In this document: positions 1-13,757 of the stretch, in pieces
Numbering within the stretch: position 1 is the stretch's first letter
How the letters are laid out: each line of letters opens with the position of its first letter
From: Epiperipatus broadwayi
Lineage: Eukaryota; Onychophora; Udeonychophora; Euonychophora; Peripatidae
Length of the DNA stretch: 64,000 nucleotides
Assembly (NCBI GenBank): GCA_028023455.1
Contig: JAQFVV010012499.1
Location: 2,116,584-2,180,583, forward strand
Reading direction: 5' to 3'
Made by a program: the position numbers and the translations under genes
The notes under the pieces: generated by a model
The model's input: the letters and a program-made list of their open reading frames with translations, nothing else
Databases searched by the model: none
Told to the model about the DNA's origin: nothing

Positions 1-1714
1 TTATATTTTGATTGATGGTTTATCGGATATAGATGATGAGGTATAAGAGAATTTGGATAGTCATTATTTTAAAAATTGGTCATCTGTTTTCTGAAGTTGA
101 ATAAGGTTAAAATGATATTTGTAGATAGAAGTTTATTAGGGAGGAATAGGAATAACAAGTTAAGAAGAGTAATAGTTTAACTAGAAAAGAATCATAGAAT
201 TTTATTTAATATAATACCTTATAAAATTGGTAATTGTTGAATAATTTTAAAGATTATTTTAAAAGAACATATACGTATTGCATATTTTGGTAAGACATGT
301 AGTATGAAATTACATTAGAATGAAATAAATAATTATAATCAATAATTATTATTATATTACAAAGCTATATCAGTTTATACATTATTTGACATTGGAGTAA
401 TGCTAATAGTAAATGCAATGCATATTAGTACATTATAATATAAATAGCAGAAATACTTAGGTGAAGTAGCATTTTAATTGTTAACGTTTGTTTATTTACA
501 TATGCTACATTTTTAGGATATTTTACATAAAACTTTCTTGTATTAATTGATGACAAAATGATATTTATAAAATTTAAGTTCATCAACTTAATTAAATGTT
601 GTTGATAAAACTTTTAAAGAATGTATAAATTATTTATTTATGATTATGGAAATAGTAACAGTGTAAAAAAAAACTTGTATTATTATTTTTTTTATTATTT
701 TTATTTTCTTTGGTTTCCATTTTTAATGTAAATAGTGTAAATAAGTTATTGGTTAAAGTTGATGTAAATAAATTTGTTAAGTTGTTTTAAAATGTGTCGA
801 ATTCATTATTTTACACCACAGCATTTGACAACAGATAATTTGAATAAACATAATATTTGCACAATATGAATTTATTATTATTATTATTTTAGAAAGAAAT
901 ACAATATTTTCTTAATATAATTTATAGAAATTAATTGACATTAACATATAATATTATGATGGTCAGAAAGTAATTATAATGCACAATATAAGAGTATAAT
1001 ATTATTTATTGCCACAGATTGTTAAATTATAAGAATTTAGTATATTTTAAAATTAAGATGCTATATGGAAATGAAAGACATGTATATGATTTACTTATTT
1101 TCTTAATGATTAATAGTATAATAAAAATAGATAAGATTAAGTTATACAATAAAGATTATTCTTGCTAGTTAGTGTTATTGGAGTAAGTTAGGTGTATTTA
1201 GGTTTGATATTAAATCCCTTATCATTCCTATCTGCACGAATTATTATTACTTTAAGATAATTAGAAGAACCTGAGATTATTTAATTATATTTCCTTAACA
1301 AAAGATTGAGAGTTATTTATCTATTATTATGAAAGATAGTTAATTTATAAAAGACATAAGAGTGCTGTAGATGTAGTAATAAAATAATAAAGATGTAATT
1401 AGTATTCTTATGCCATTGAGATAATGTCTTGGGAAGATATTAGCTCAATGTAAATTCAATTACCAATTGTAACTTCACTTCACAGTCTCATGATTTTAGT
1501 AAATATTTATTTAATTAGTAGATGATATTGAACTATATTAATTTTTGATAAGTTATAATAAATTTGATAAGATATAGTATTATAAAAATATATTAAAGAT
1601 AGTTATACATATTTTAGATAAGCATAACGATTTAATTGAGCTAGTCATATTTTAAATTATATCATATATCGAGAAGTGAGGGTACAATATATATATATAT
1701 ATATATATGTGTAT
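1..1714. other. AT-rich intergenic DNA, no feature seen
   Basis: This stretch is very AT-rich with frequent stops in all frames. I see no ORF of note, RNA gene or clear repeat boundary. A short (TA)n tract lies near 1687-1715, just before the left arm of the following inverted repeat. Confidence 0.6.
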
Positions 1715-3250
1715 ATATATATTATTTAATTTTTATACATTTGTCAATAAACATTGAATTAATTTAAAATAAACTTGTTTGTTTGTCATTCTATTGTACA
1801 ATGCAAATTAAATGGTTGATTGGACATTGATAGGACACTATTCAAAAATTTATAATACCACATAAATCAGTAGAAGCAGTTACAAATAGTTTGAAAATCC
1901 AACCGTAGGTTAGGTAAGAAGTTATAATTACATATCATTTTTTTGTATTGAATTTAATGTTTATTATCTGATCAGAGTATAGATCACTATATAGTAATAA
2001 ATTAATTGATTTGTCATTCTTAAAAATTTAATAAGTAACTAGAAACTTATTGTAATTATTTTATTAGTAACAAGTAACAGTTAAATTAAAAAAGAAATTA
2101 TATATAATCTGATCCAACGATCAATAAAGGTACAAATATGATAATTGTTGAAGATGAGTAAAGGTAATTACAACTAGATGTTCATATATTTTATTTTAAA
2201 CCATTATTGATTAAAGTGAATATAAAGTCAGTCTATAGCCATAAAGATCATAATCTTATTCAGTTATAGAGCTGGTAATAATATGTTTTATTTTGATACA
2301 AATTATAGTGATTTGCTTTAGTTATATTTACAGTTCAATGATGTTCACAAATAAATTCAGTTTAGATATTAAATTTTAATATTAATGTTTGATTATAATA
2401 AACATCAATAATTTTTCATATGTTTTGATAATTATAGTCTGAAGTTTTAACAACCTAGCTATATTAAACTAAAGAGTAGTTGGATATGACTTGTCAATTG
2501 TCTTTGAGAAAACATAAAAACAAATAATCCATCATTTATTTTATATATTGATGTGACTGAATATTATAAATTTTAACTTTATCTAATATGAATATCTGAT
2601 TTTATAATATTTTAAGTTGGTGAAAGTGGAAAAAAATGTTAAGTTAATTAATTTTATATTATTATTAAGTATTTAATTGTACTATAATTGACTTAATTCA
2701 TAAGAGTATATTGATATTAGAAGAATAGCAGGGTCCAGTAAGCAGAACTTTTATTTTATTTAGTTGTAATTGAAAATCAATTATTGCGTTGTTTATTTAT
2801 TTAGATAATATTGACATTTTAGATTTATAGGGCATATTAAAATTATTATCTCATCCATCCTTGAATTATTTCGTTTAAATATCAATAAGTAACATTTAAT
2901 TTTTAGTATAAGTTTGCATTATTATAAGTAGTGTTTTGATTAATAAAAAATGTAAGTTTTTTTTTGTTTAATTCTTTGTCATAATATTAATTCTAGTATA
3001 AATGTTTTATGTAAAATACATAGGTTGTTGTTTATAATATAAGATATTTGGTTTTATTTCCTTAGCTTTAATCTATTGCAAATAACGCTTTGTATTTTAG
3101 AATAACTTGAAATAATGATTTTCTTATTTTCTACTTATTCTAAATGCTATTTAAATTCATGAATTAACAAGATTATTACCATTGTTTAGTGAATTCCATA
3201 TTAGATTGTAAGTCATTGACTCATATTCACTTTAGTTTATTTTATTAACA
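1715..3250 (+). repeat. Left arm of ~1.5 kb inverted repeat (family A)
   Basis: This segment reappears as its reverse complement at about 3565-5045. Matching blocks include 1718-1790 against 4967-5045 and 3125-3215 against 3595-3710, at roughly 80% identity with small indels. A third, partial copy lies at 57345-58084 in the same orientation as this arm, so this is a dispersed repeat family and not a one-off duplication. No ORF is conserved between copies. The element class is unknown; it could be a non-autonomous foldback transposon or two copies inserted in opposite orientation. Confidence 0.75.
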
Positions 3251-3460
3251 GAATAAAAATTAGGATAATGAGAAATGGTAATTTTAATATAATCTGAATG
3301 AAAATAAAGCCCAATTTTTGATTGGATGCATATAAGTCATACTGTATTATTAATCATAGTCTAATTATTGATTATCATATGTAAAAAAAAATAAAACTAT
3401 GAACCAAGAACGAACAATCGTAACTTAATAATGTTTGTGAATTGTAATGTCATTTAAAAC

Positions 3461-5045
<1,585 letters not shown>

Positions 5046-5504
5046 TTATATATATGGCAAACACCGTAAACATTTAAAATATATACACATGATGTGCCTT
5101 ATGCAGTAGGTTCTCAACTGGTATTAATTCTTTTAAATCAAATGGATGATTGTACATCAAATTTACCTATAAAATACTAACATTAAAATGTATATTTATG
5201 TAACATAAACATGTTGAAATATATATGCACTTTTCAAAATGTAAGAGACCTCAGGACATAATTAACATTTATGTAAAAAAATAGTTACTTGAAATAAAAC
5301 AATATACTAAAGGTGTATCTACCTCTTTATTCATGCTGTTCTAAGAGAATAAAATAAATCCACTAACATTTACTCTTTCACTTTAAAACAATAACATTGG
5401 AAAATTTTATTCCCTTCACTATCATTAATTATTATTTTATTCTTCATAACACTTCTATGTAAAATAAATTTATTATATATTTTTAAAAAACTTACATATA
5501 TGCA
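5046..5504. other. AT-rich DNA, no feature seen
   Basis: Unique-looking AT-rich sequence between the family A right arm and the LINE relic. No ORF or repeat was recognised. Confidence 0.5.
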
Positions 5505-5990
5505 TCATCATCATCATTATCAACCATTATCAATCCACTGCAGGATGAAGGTCTCTCCAAGTTTAATCCATCATCTCTGATCTTTAGCTTCTCTTCTCCA
5601 CATCACCCCTACACACTTTCTTATTTCATCCATCCATCTCACATGTAGTCTCTTTCTGGGTCTTTTACAATCTCTTGGAATCCAGTTTAAAATTTCAATT
5701 GTCCATCTATTATCATCTCTTCTAGAAATATGTCCAGCCCAACTCCACTTCAATCTTTTAATTTTTTCAATGAGGTCAGTAACACCTGTTTGTTCTCTTA
5801 CCCATACATTGTTTTCGATCTCTTCTTGTTACTCCTAACATACATCTCTCCATACTTCTTTGAGTGGTCTGAAGTCTCTGTATTGCTCTTCTATTAAGTG
5901 TCCAAATCTCAGATTTATAAGTAAGAACTGGTAAAACACATTTGTTAAAAACTTTCCTTTTCAAACACACCATACCATACCATATTATAT
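5505..5990 (-). pseudogene. 5'-truncated LINE, C-terminal RT-ORF relic (RTE/BovB-like)
   Basis: Two frame-shifted minus-strand fragments (5776-5973, then 5571-5753) encode the C-terminal part of a non-LTR retrotransposon ORF. Recognisable phrases are VLTYKSEIWTLNRRAIQRLQ followed by a TTQRSMER stretch, then KWSWAGHISRRDDNRWT. These are typical of the region after the RT domain in RTE/BovB-like and related LINEs. The catalytic RT core is absent, so the copy is 5' truncated. On the minus strand the element ends in a short (GAT)n-like tail (about 5505-5530), as in the copy at 36.1-37.2 kb. It is dead. Confidence 0.85.
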
Positions 5991-6042
5991 ATTATTAATA
6001 ATATATAATATATATTTATATTATATATTATTTTGAAAAACT

Positions 6043-6051
<9 letters not shown>

Positions 6052-6093
<42 letters not shown>

Positions 6094-6108
6094 TTGAATA
6101 TATATAAA

Positions 6109-6144
<36 letters not shown>
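6052..6144. repeat. Two (TA)n tracts
   Basis: (TA)n at about 6052-6090 and 6111-6144, separated by 20 bp. The flanks are partly palindromic (an aaggatata-like block appears on both sides of the second tract), so the region could extrude a cruciform. Confidence 0.95.
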
Positions 6145-6146
<2 letters not shown>

Positions 6147-8040
6147 TTTATGCATATATATTATAGTATGTCATTAAAAGCTTTTATAAACATTCGACTT
6201 TTATGTTTTTTATCTCCTTATTGAAAAACAGACTTCACAATTTAATGCCCTGATCTTAGGACTTTTAGGTAATTGATGCTATAGGTGGTAAATTAATTTT
6301 CCTTCAAAAATGATTAATCAGATGAATTAAATAGCAAATAAGTTTTCTATCTTTATTTCTACTTATTTAAATGTAAGTTTTGTAATACTATTTATTAAAT
6401 AGTTTATATTTATAAAGGATTTTTATTTTAATGTGCAATATTTAAATCCAACATCTTTAAGTTAATAATCATTTTTATATTTTTTCAGACTATATTGTAT
6501 ATGAACAAAAAAGAATGAATCCAAAAAATTCTACTTAATAGAATTCAAAGTGAAATAACCTGTTTCTAATTTTAAAAATTCCATCCATATCATATATCAT
6601 TAGTAAAGAATTGTGTTAATTCTTGATGCAAAGTTTTAAAAATTGAAAATCACTTTACTGGATTTTTTACGACATATTTATGGGTTACAAATTTAAAAAA
6701 AAAAATATTTATATTTCATATTTTATAGACAATAATTATTTAATTTTAAACTGTTAAAAAAAACTTTTATGAAATCATAATTTGAAATCGATTGGTGTGT
6801 GGGCATATTTTGCTTGTTTGTAATAAATATTTGATTCAGTTTATTCACTGTACTTTAAACACTTTTTAACAAAAATCTTTTATTGTACATGTATGCATGT
6901 ATGTATGTACAATAAAATATTTTTGCTAAAAAGTGTTTAAAATACAACAAATAAATTGCATTTATATAAGACATTATAGCAAAACAAAAGAAGTGGTAAA
7001 TTTGGTAATATTTCTGATATCATCTACTAGTGACTGATTATTATTCTTACCTTTTATTATGATCCTTGTAGCAAAGAGGGTAATACATTTCTGCCATTTT
7101 CACAATCCCAGATTTAAATCTATTCTGGATTCAATGTAAAAAATAATTTTAGGAATGTGACCCATAGATAATATGGATATCTACACTGTGATAATTCTAG
7201 GTTAATTTAAGTTGGTCAGATAAATACTGATTTATTGAGTTAGGCAAAAAAAAAAATTTCAATGTAATATGAAGTAGTTTGTTAGTGGGAGAAATATATT
7301 ACACTCTCAATGACACTAATATCATAGCTTTTTTCTCCTTCATTCTTTTATGATTTTCTTAATCTAATGTGATTTGAGCTTTCGAACAAATTACTAAAAA
7401 CTAATTTAATTATTTGAATTTTTTAATTTCTATAAATCATAACTTTAAAAAATATTAATTATGATATATATTGAAATAAAAGTTTTTTAAATATTTACTC
7501 ATCATTCAATCAATTACATTCAATTCACCTTAATACTATAGTTTATTTCCTTTCACTATTCAATCAAAATTATTCTATTATCATTCAAAAAACAATCAAT
7601 GAAAATATAAATATGGTAATTTTTTATATATTTTTAGTTTACTTAAAATATATCTATATAAATATAGTTTCAAAAATATAAGTATATATCAAGATATATG
7701 TTTATACAAAATTAAGCATTTGTGTTTATTAACATTAGTATCAATAAAGCTTCTTTAAATATGAATTATATAAAACATAACCTCTATTAATTAGAAAATT
7801 CAATATTTATCATCTTTCTTCAGAAATGAATGCAGTGGAGAAGATATATCCACTACAATTTATTCCAGGAGCATTAGCAAAAGACATAAATTAGCTTATA
7901 GAGGTCATGCCCCTTAAGTGCTTAATTAATTACAAGAGAAACCTCTACAAATCTAAACACATAATTGGAATTTTGATTTAACAGAGAATTTGAACATAGA
8001 CTTTCAAGATCCTTTAGCTATTTATTCCATCTGAAAACAA
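6145..8040. other. AT-rich DNA with one hairpin, otherwise featureless
   Basis: No coding potential or recognisable repeat family was seen apart from the hairpin at 6850-6947, annotated separately. Poly-A and poly-T runs are common. Confidence 0.5.
6850..6947. repeat. ~98 bp hairpin (MITE-like)
   Basis: Arms of about 40 bp (starting GTACTTTAAACACTTTTTA on the left and ending with its near reverse complement) flank a short TATG-rich loop near 6892-6905. A few mismatches are present. Size and shape fit a tiny foldback MITE. No target duplication was established. Confidence 0.65.
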
Positions 8041-8565
8041 CCTATACATATGACCACATACATGTGAAAAGATAAATAATCACCAAGGTATATATTTTAT
8101 ACTGAACCAGCACTCTTCAATTGGTCCAGATCATCATCTCCCCTATATATATATATATATATATATAATCAGTGCTTGGATTATATTAAGATAGAAAATC
8201 TTCAAACTTTAATGGATAGGCTTCAATCTAATCCACCCTATATCTCTTCAACTATCCATACCATTGAAAATCTGATGATGGAATTCCAAATTCCTTGTTA
8301 ATGCCAATATTATTGTCATGACAATGTTGACTTTTAGTCACTAGGTCCCATCATGTATAGAATCTTGTTCATTTAAATAAACAGGAGAAGGATTTGAACT
8401 CAGACTTTCAAGAACTCTTTAACTATCCACACTATCTCATACTACTGGCACACATAACCACACACATGCAGAAAAGATAAATAATCACCAATATACATAT
8501 TTCATGCTGAACCAGCACTCATCAGTTGGTCCAGATTATCATCTCCATATGTGTGTGTACACACA

Positions 8566-8615
<50 letters not shown>

Positions 8616-9090
8616 CAGTGCTCAGTTTATATTAAGATAGTAAATTTTCATACCTTAATGGACAGGCTTCAATCTTTTCCAACTTCCAACTCTTTGGCCA
8701 GCCACACCATTAAAAATCAGAAATTCAAAATCCCATGCTGATGCCAATATTATTGCCATGCCCATGTTGACCTCAAATAACTCTCACCCCTTATATCTAG
8801 GTCCTTATCCATTTAAATACATAGAAAAGGGATGGGCAAGATGCTGGCTTTATGTGCAAATATTTGAAATGCAGGCACTCTTCTTATACCTGGAGCCTAA
8901 TTGTAAACATAGGGGATTTGAACTCAGAATTTCAAGCACCCTTTAAATATCCACAGTATCTCATACCATTGATACACATGACAACACACATGTAGAAAAG
9001 ATAAATAATCTCCAATATGTGTATTTTGTGCAAAACCAGCACTCATCAGTTGTTACAGATTATCATTTTCCATACATACATATTGTATAC
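8041..9090 (+). repeat. tRNA-like SINE-related repeat (family D), two tandem units
   Basis: Two tandem units share the order: a block around TTTGAACTCAGA (a B-box-like GAGTTCAAATCC motif on the minus strand), CAGCACTCATCAGTTGGTCC, a (TA)n tract (8144-8168; 8570-8613), then ATCAGTGCT...TATATTAAGATAG and a ~400 bp body. The B-box-like motif, preceded on the minus strand by a TGAGATAGTGTGG stretch, suggests a tRNA-derived head. Inverted copies occur at 12203-12840 and 48598-49305. ORFs through the TA tracts are artefacts. Confidence 0.65.
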
Positions 9091-9508
9091 ATATTGTAAC
9101 GGGATGGGGGGTATCAAAAGATGGTGGAAAGTAAATGAAAGTAAGAAAATAGAATTGAACTGGGGTGATGGAACATCATCATCACTTCCAGTCCATTTAA
9201 AATCAAAAATCAATAATTTGCAAGTATGTATAATTTATAAAGTATATATAAATAATAAAAGAGAGCATGAGATTTAGAAAATCTCTGAGAACATTGGGAG
9301 ATCAGCCAGCTACTCCTAAGAGCAACTAAAAGCATAATTATAAATTCAACCAGTATTATAAAATAAAAGTAAGTATAAGTACTCAAGAAAAATAATCGCT
9401 CATCATGAATGATCCACAATATAATACATCAGTACAGTAAATCAACAGTCAACCTTGTGACTGGATTGGAAATGGGTCTTCAGTAGACCAGGCTAACTAC
9501 TGAACCTT

Positions 9509-9563
9509 TGCCAACTTGGGCAATTATATAAACATAACTTGGGCAATTATATAAACATAACTT
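9509..9563. repeat. Short tandem duplication, ~27 bp unit
   Basis: Two near-perfect direct copies of an AACTTGGGCAATTATATAAACAT block lie in family C copy 1. The corresponding place in copy 2 (about 27655-27680) has only one, so the duplication arose after the copies separated. Confidence 0.85.
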
Positions 9564-10054
9564 GGATGCACCAGTTTAATGCCCATTCATTAAAAATACA
9601 CAATATTTAGAAATCAAAACAATAATGCTGGGACATTAAAACATGCTGCTCATCATCAATGCTCAGGCCACTTGTACTGGCCAACTATAAACCTAAATTT
9701 TTAGTAAGACTAAAGTAAAATAAAATAAAAAAATAGTGCATGGGCTTTAAAGAGTATCCTCTTTTGCGCCAACCAGGATAATGATTGATCATCACTGGAT
9801 GCCCAAAGCACTAAACACATCCCCATTTATCTGTGTCCGAAATCTAGCTCAGAGAACATGGGCTCCATTACTGTATGTGAACAAGAGATGATGGAAACAA
9901 TTTTAACAATTAAATACAAGTTTATTATTAACAAAAAAAATAAATGATTAAGGTCTTATAAAGGTTCTGATTTTGAAAAGTATACAATAATAAAGTCATC
10001 ACACCAATTTACAAGATTACTACAAAATTCAAATTATTACACTAACAGTAGTTC

Positions 10055-10560
10055 TTAATTAGTTTCTATAAACGCATATATATATATATATACGGACACA
10101 GACGTGCGTTTTATAATATATGATGAAATCATTTCAATTAACATAAAATAATTATAAAAAAAATGATAAAATGTTACATATGTGTTATACTTATCAAGCA
10201 TTAGTATTTGCAATATAATTGGCAGATATACGCACACATACATGCGTGTGCATGAAATTTCTGAATATATTTAACTTGTTACATATGAATATTTTTAATT
10301 GTTACTTTTAAAAGATATAAAATACATAGGTTTACATATATGTCCCAATAGGTTCACTCAAAACGCGTATATATATATATCAGTACAGACGTGCGTTTTA
10401 TAATATACAAGGAATATATTTCAATTAACATAAAATAATTATATAAAAAATGATTAAACTTTACATGTATATGTGCACAGACGCGCGATTTAGGTATATA
10501 CAATTAATATTCAATAACAAAATGCTTAAATTTGCATATATGTCCTATTTGACAAGCATT
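10055..10560. repeat. Diverged ~290 bp tandem repeats inside family C
   Basis: The block CAGACGTGCGTTTTATAATATA with its downstream AATTAACATAAAATAATTAT occurs near 10100 and again near 10385. A third degenerate ACAGACGCGCG block is near 10480. These CG-containing blocks stand out from the surrounding AT-rich DNA. They are internal subrepeats of the element. Confidence 0.7.
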
Positions 10561-12022
10561 GAGATATATGTAAGCACAGATTATTTACAAATTTAATTTT
10601 GTCAGACAATAAATAACAATAATTTCTACAATTACAAATTGCATTTGAATATACATAAAATTTACATTTTTAATCAATATTAAAAAAAAATCGCTTGATC
10701 AAGTTCTATTATAGCTTTCTTTTATTCTTTTACAAAAAATATATAGTCAATTTTCCAGAGGTTAGAAAGCTTTTATTAGGTTACCTCTTAACGAATTATC
10801 AATGTCTTTAAATTTAAAAATATAGATTTAAAAATGTCCCTCAAATAAATTATTGAAAAACAACTCACTTTTGTATGCAAGTTTATCTGTGCTTCTCTTC
10901 ACATATGTAGACACAGCAGCATACGTATAACTACTACTTTATTCAGCTGCTCTCTTGGGCAAGCTGTTTTTTGGTCATTCCAGGAAATTGTCATCATGAG
11001 GTAAAAGTACATAATTCAGGTATGGTTGGCTTTTTCCTTTCTGTAGTCAGTTCCACTTATACTTGGATTTTTTTTAAGCTTCAGGTCAGTAAGCTGTTTT
11101 CCAGAACACTTTTAAGGCTATGAATTACAAAGAATCTTGACCCGTTTTCTCCATGTAAATTCAAACTCCTCCAGTGAAATGTCGAGCAGCCACTTCCTTG
11201 CATTCTTAAATCCTCATGGCAGTTCTCTTGATAATTATACTAGCCATCTTTGCAGCTAGCTTTACTATGGCAACTCTTCACAAAATACTTGAGCCAACTT
11301 TATAGCTAGCTCTTCTGCTAACTCTTATAAAACTGCCAGCCAAACTGTTCTCTTTAAAATCACTCTCCAGACTTTGCAGTGGCCCAGTTGGCCACTGCTT
11401 AAAATACTACAAACAAAATCTTCTGGTCAACTCTTACAAACTACAAGTAAAAAACTAACTGATATTTTTTTATCAGTCTTTTATAACTTTGGGTAAGTCA
11501 GGTGACAAAAACACATTGGCTGTTTTCAATTAACTTTAATCCATTTGAAAACAAGCTGGAAATTTCTATCAAAGTGTGACTTTCATGTTTTTACTTTAAT
11601 CTTTGGAATTTGACCAAAGGTGTGATAATCCTTTAGAATTTTTAATCTACAAAGATTTTTAACTACATAGTAGAAATGAAAACAAGCATTAATTAAAAAA
11701 GGTATTTTATACAAGTATTAATTAAAAGATTTTAAAAATAGAAGTTTTCAAAATTATCAAAAAAAAAAAAAAAAAAACAAGCTTATATTTAAATTTCAAA
11801 ATCAGAATTACAAATAATATTTATCAGACCTTTTTAAAATATTAATTTCATAATACAATTTTTATTTTAAATCGGAGTTATTATTTAACCCTTTACTTAG
11901 TATTATTTTATTTTAGAAAATATAGAAAAATATCTACAAAAATTTATTCTATGTTTATTTTTACTTTTCCTTTATTTTACATACACTATATTAGTGTGTG
12001 TGATGTAACCCAACTGGTTACA

Positions 12023-12027
12023 ATATA

Positions 12028-12118
<91 letters not shown>
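12023..12118. repeat. (TA)n microsatellite
   Basis: About 45 TA units with one TG interruption, directly abutting the end of family C. This is the remainder of the family D microsatellite into which family C inserted. Confidence 0.95.
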
Positions 12119-12124
<6 letters not shown>

Positions 12125-12840
12125 CAGTGCTCAGTTTATATTAAGATAGCAAATCTTCATACATTAATGGACTGGCTTCAATCAACTCCAACTTCAAACT
12201 GAAGTCTGTCCATTAAGGTATGAATATTTGCGATCTTAATATAAATTGAGATATATGGGTGTGTGGGAGATGATAATCTGGACCAACTGATGACTGCTGG
12301 TTCAGTACGAAATATGCATATTGGTGATTGTTTATCTTTTCTACATGAGTGTGGTCATGTGTATCAGTGGTATTAGATAGTGTGGATATTTAAAGAATGA
12401 TTGAAAGTCTGAATTCAAATCCCCTATGTTTATTATTATGCTCCAGGTATATGAAGAGTGTCTTTATTTCAAATATTTATAAACAGAAGGGATGGGCAGA
12501 ATATAGGATGAATTTGTAATATTTTGAATACTAGTATAATTTATATGATAATAATATTGGCATTAACAAGAAATTGGGTATTCCATCATCAGATTTGCAA
12601 TGGTGTGGATGGCTGAAGAATTGGATGGATAAGTTTGAAGATTACTATTTTAATATAAACAGAGCATTGAATATATATACGTGTGTAGGAGATGATGCTC
12701 TGGATCAACTGATGAGTGGTGATTCGGCACAAAATACTAATACTGGAGATCATTTATCTGTGTGGTCATGTGTATCTGTTGTTTGAGAAAGAATGGATGG
12801 CTTAAGGGAGTTTTAAATTCTATGTTCAAATCCCCTATTT
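12119..12840 (-). repeat. Family D repeat, palindromic continuation
   Basis: 12119-12202 continues the family D body in plus orientation. The sequence then turns round at about 12203 (GAAGTCTGTCCATTAAGG) and runs as inverted family D units to 12840. CTGAATTCAAATCCCC near 12412 and a TTCAAATCCCC near 12824 are B-box-like. The 70-residue ORF at 12574-12786 falls in this repeat, is not conserved in other units and is not called as a gene. Confidence 0.65.
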
Positions 12841-13089
12841 TAATTGTCAATATTGTAAATAAAACTATGTTTCTAAGCATAGATTAGAAACAAAAAACTT
12901 TTTCATAAAAAAAAAATTTATAATACAGAGAATGCAAACATTTATGCATGTATTAGTCTGTTTATATAATATGTTTTCTCATCATACTCGTTCAAAAATA
13001 ATAAAATCTCCTCTATTTTAATTTATTGTTGTAAATAAGGTTTATTTTTATCTTTTCATTATTTCATAAAAAGGTGATTCAGTTAATAT

Positions 13090-13595
13090 TAATAGAAAAT
13101 TGTTGATAAATAAAAAAATCATTTTAAAATTAAAGTTATGCCAAAAAAAATACATATTGTTTAACTTATCTGATATTGATGAAAAAATATCAATCATCAG
13201 AAAAATGCATTGTAAAATGAAGGATATTTCTAAAAAGATTTATTTTATTTTATTTTATTAAATGATCCATTATTATTAAAAAGATTAATTGTAAGATAAA
13301 AATTAATTCTAAGGAATCCAGGTTCTTATGATTTTATTAATGTTGATAAAAAGTTATCAATCAATAGGATTAACTGTAAAATGGAACTTATTTGGAAAAC
13401 GTTTGTTTTATTTAATTTCTCTAATATTAATAAAACGTCCTCCTCAGATAAAAAAATCAAATGTAAAAATAAAAACTATTTCTAAGAAATGTTTCTCATA
13501 TAATCAATATGATGTTAGTAAGATAATATTATTTGAGGCTAAGATTAGATGCAAAATGAAGATGTTTTTCTTTATGAAACAATTCTCTTATGATT
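13090..13595 (+). pseudogene. Degenerate 84-88 bp repeats, possible decayed C2H2 zinc-finger array
   Basis: Cysteine-codon anchors (TGTAAA/TGCAAA-like) occur at 13139, 13211, 13290, 13375, 13462 and 13550. The spacings are 72, 79, 85, 87 and 88 bp, near the 84 bp (28-residue) period of tandem C2H2 fingers. Conceptual pieces resemble finger and linker sequence: SNINKTSSSDKKIKCK, and KCFSYNQYDVSKIILFEAKI followed by RCK. Compare the family pattern of a K-x-F core, an HTGEKPY-like linker and a C-K pair. Most zinc-binding Cys and His are lost and frames shift, so no working protein is possible. The alternative is a non-coding minisatellite with chance resemblance. Confidence 0.35.
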
Positions 13596-13757
13596 AATAG
13601 AATTATATATTTTTAAAAAATGTGTTTTGCTTATATTTAGATTTGCTTGTGATTTTTTATTCTAATTGTAGGTTTAATGTTATAGTTATTAAATATACAT
13701 AAGTTTAAAGAGTGCAAAGAGCATGCCTGCCTTTGAAAAAGTTGTGAGTATATATAT

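Larger units (their letters stand above)
9095..12022. mobile_element. Family C element, TGTAAC...GTTACA ends, 2.93 kb
   Basis: The element starts TGTAACGGGATGGGG and ends CCCAACTGGTTACA, so its termini are imperfect inverted repeats of roughly 14 bp with TG/CA ends. It sits inside the (TA)n tract of a family D repeat, whose sequence resumes at 12119. A second copy with colinear homology is at 27266-31194, and a 5' part of a third begins at 50419. No transposase or polymerase ORF is visible. The TG...CA ends and an AATAAA on the minus strand near 9915 could mean a solo LTR read from the minus strand. The inverted ends and TA target could instead mean a non-autonomous DNA transposon. I cannot decide between them. 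Confidence 0.65.

Noticed and set aside
8526-8741. IYIYIY-rich ORFs (also at 11951-12202, 29255-29476, 31085-31297)
   Set aside because: They run through (TA)n tracts, and the flanking residues come from repeat DNA.
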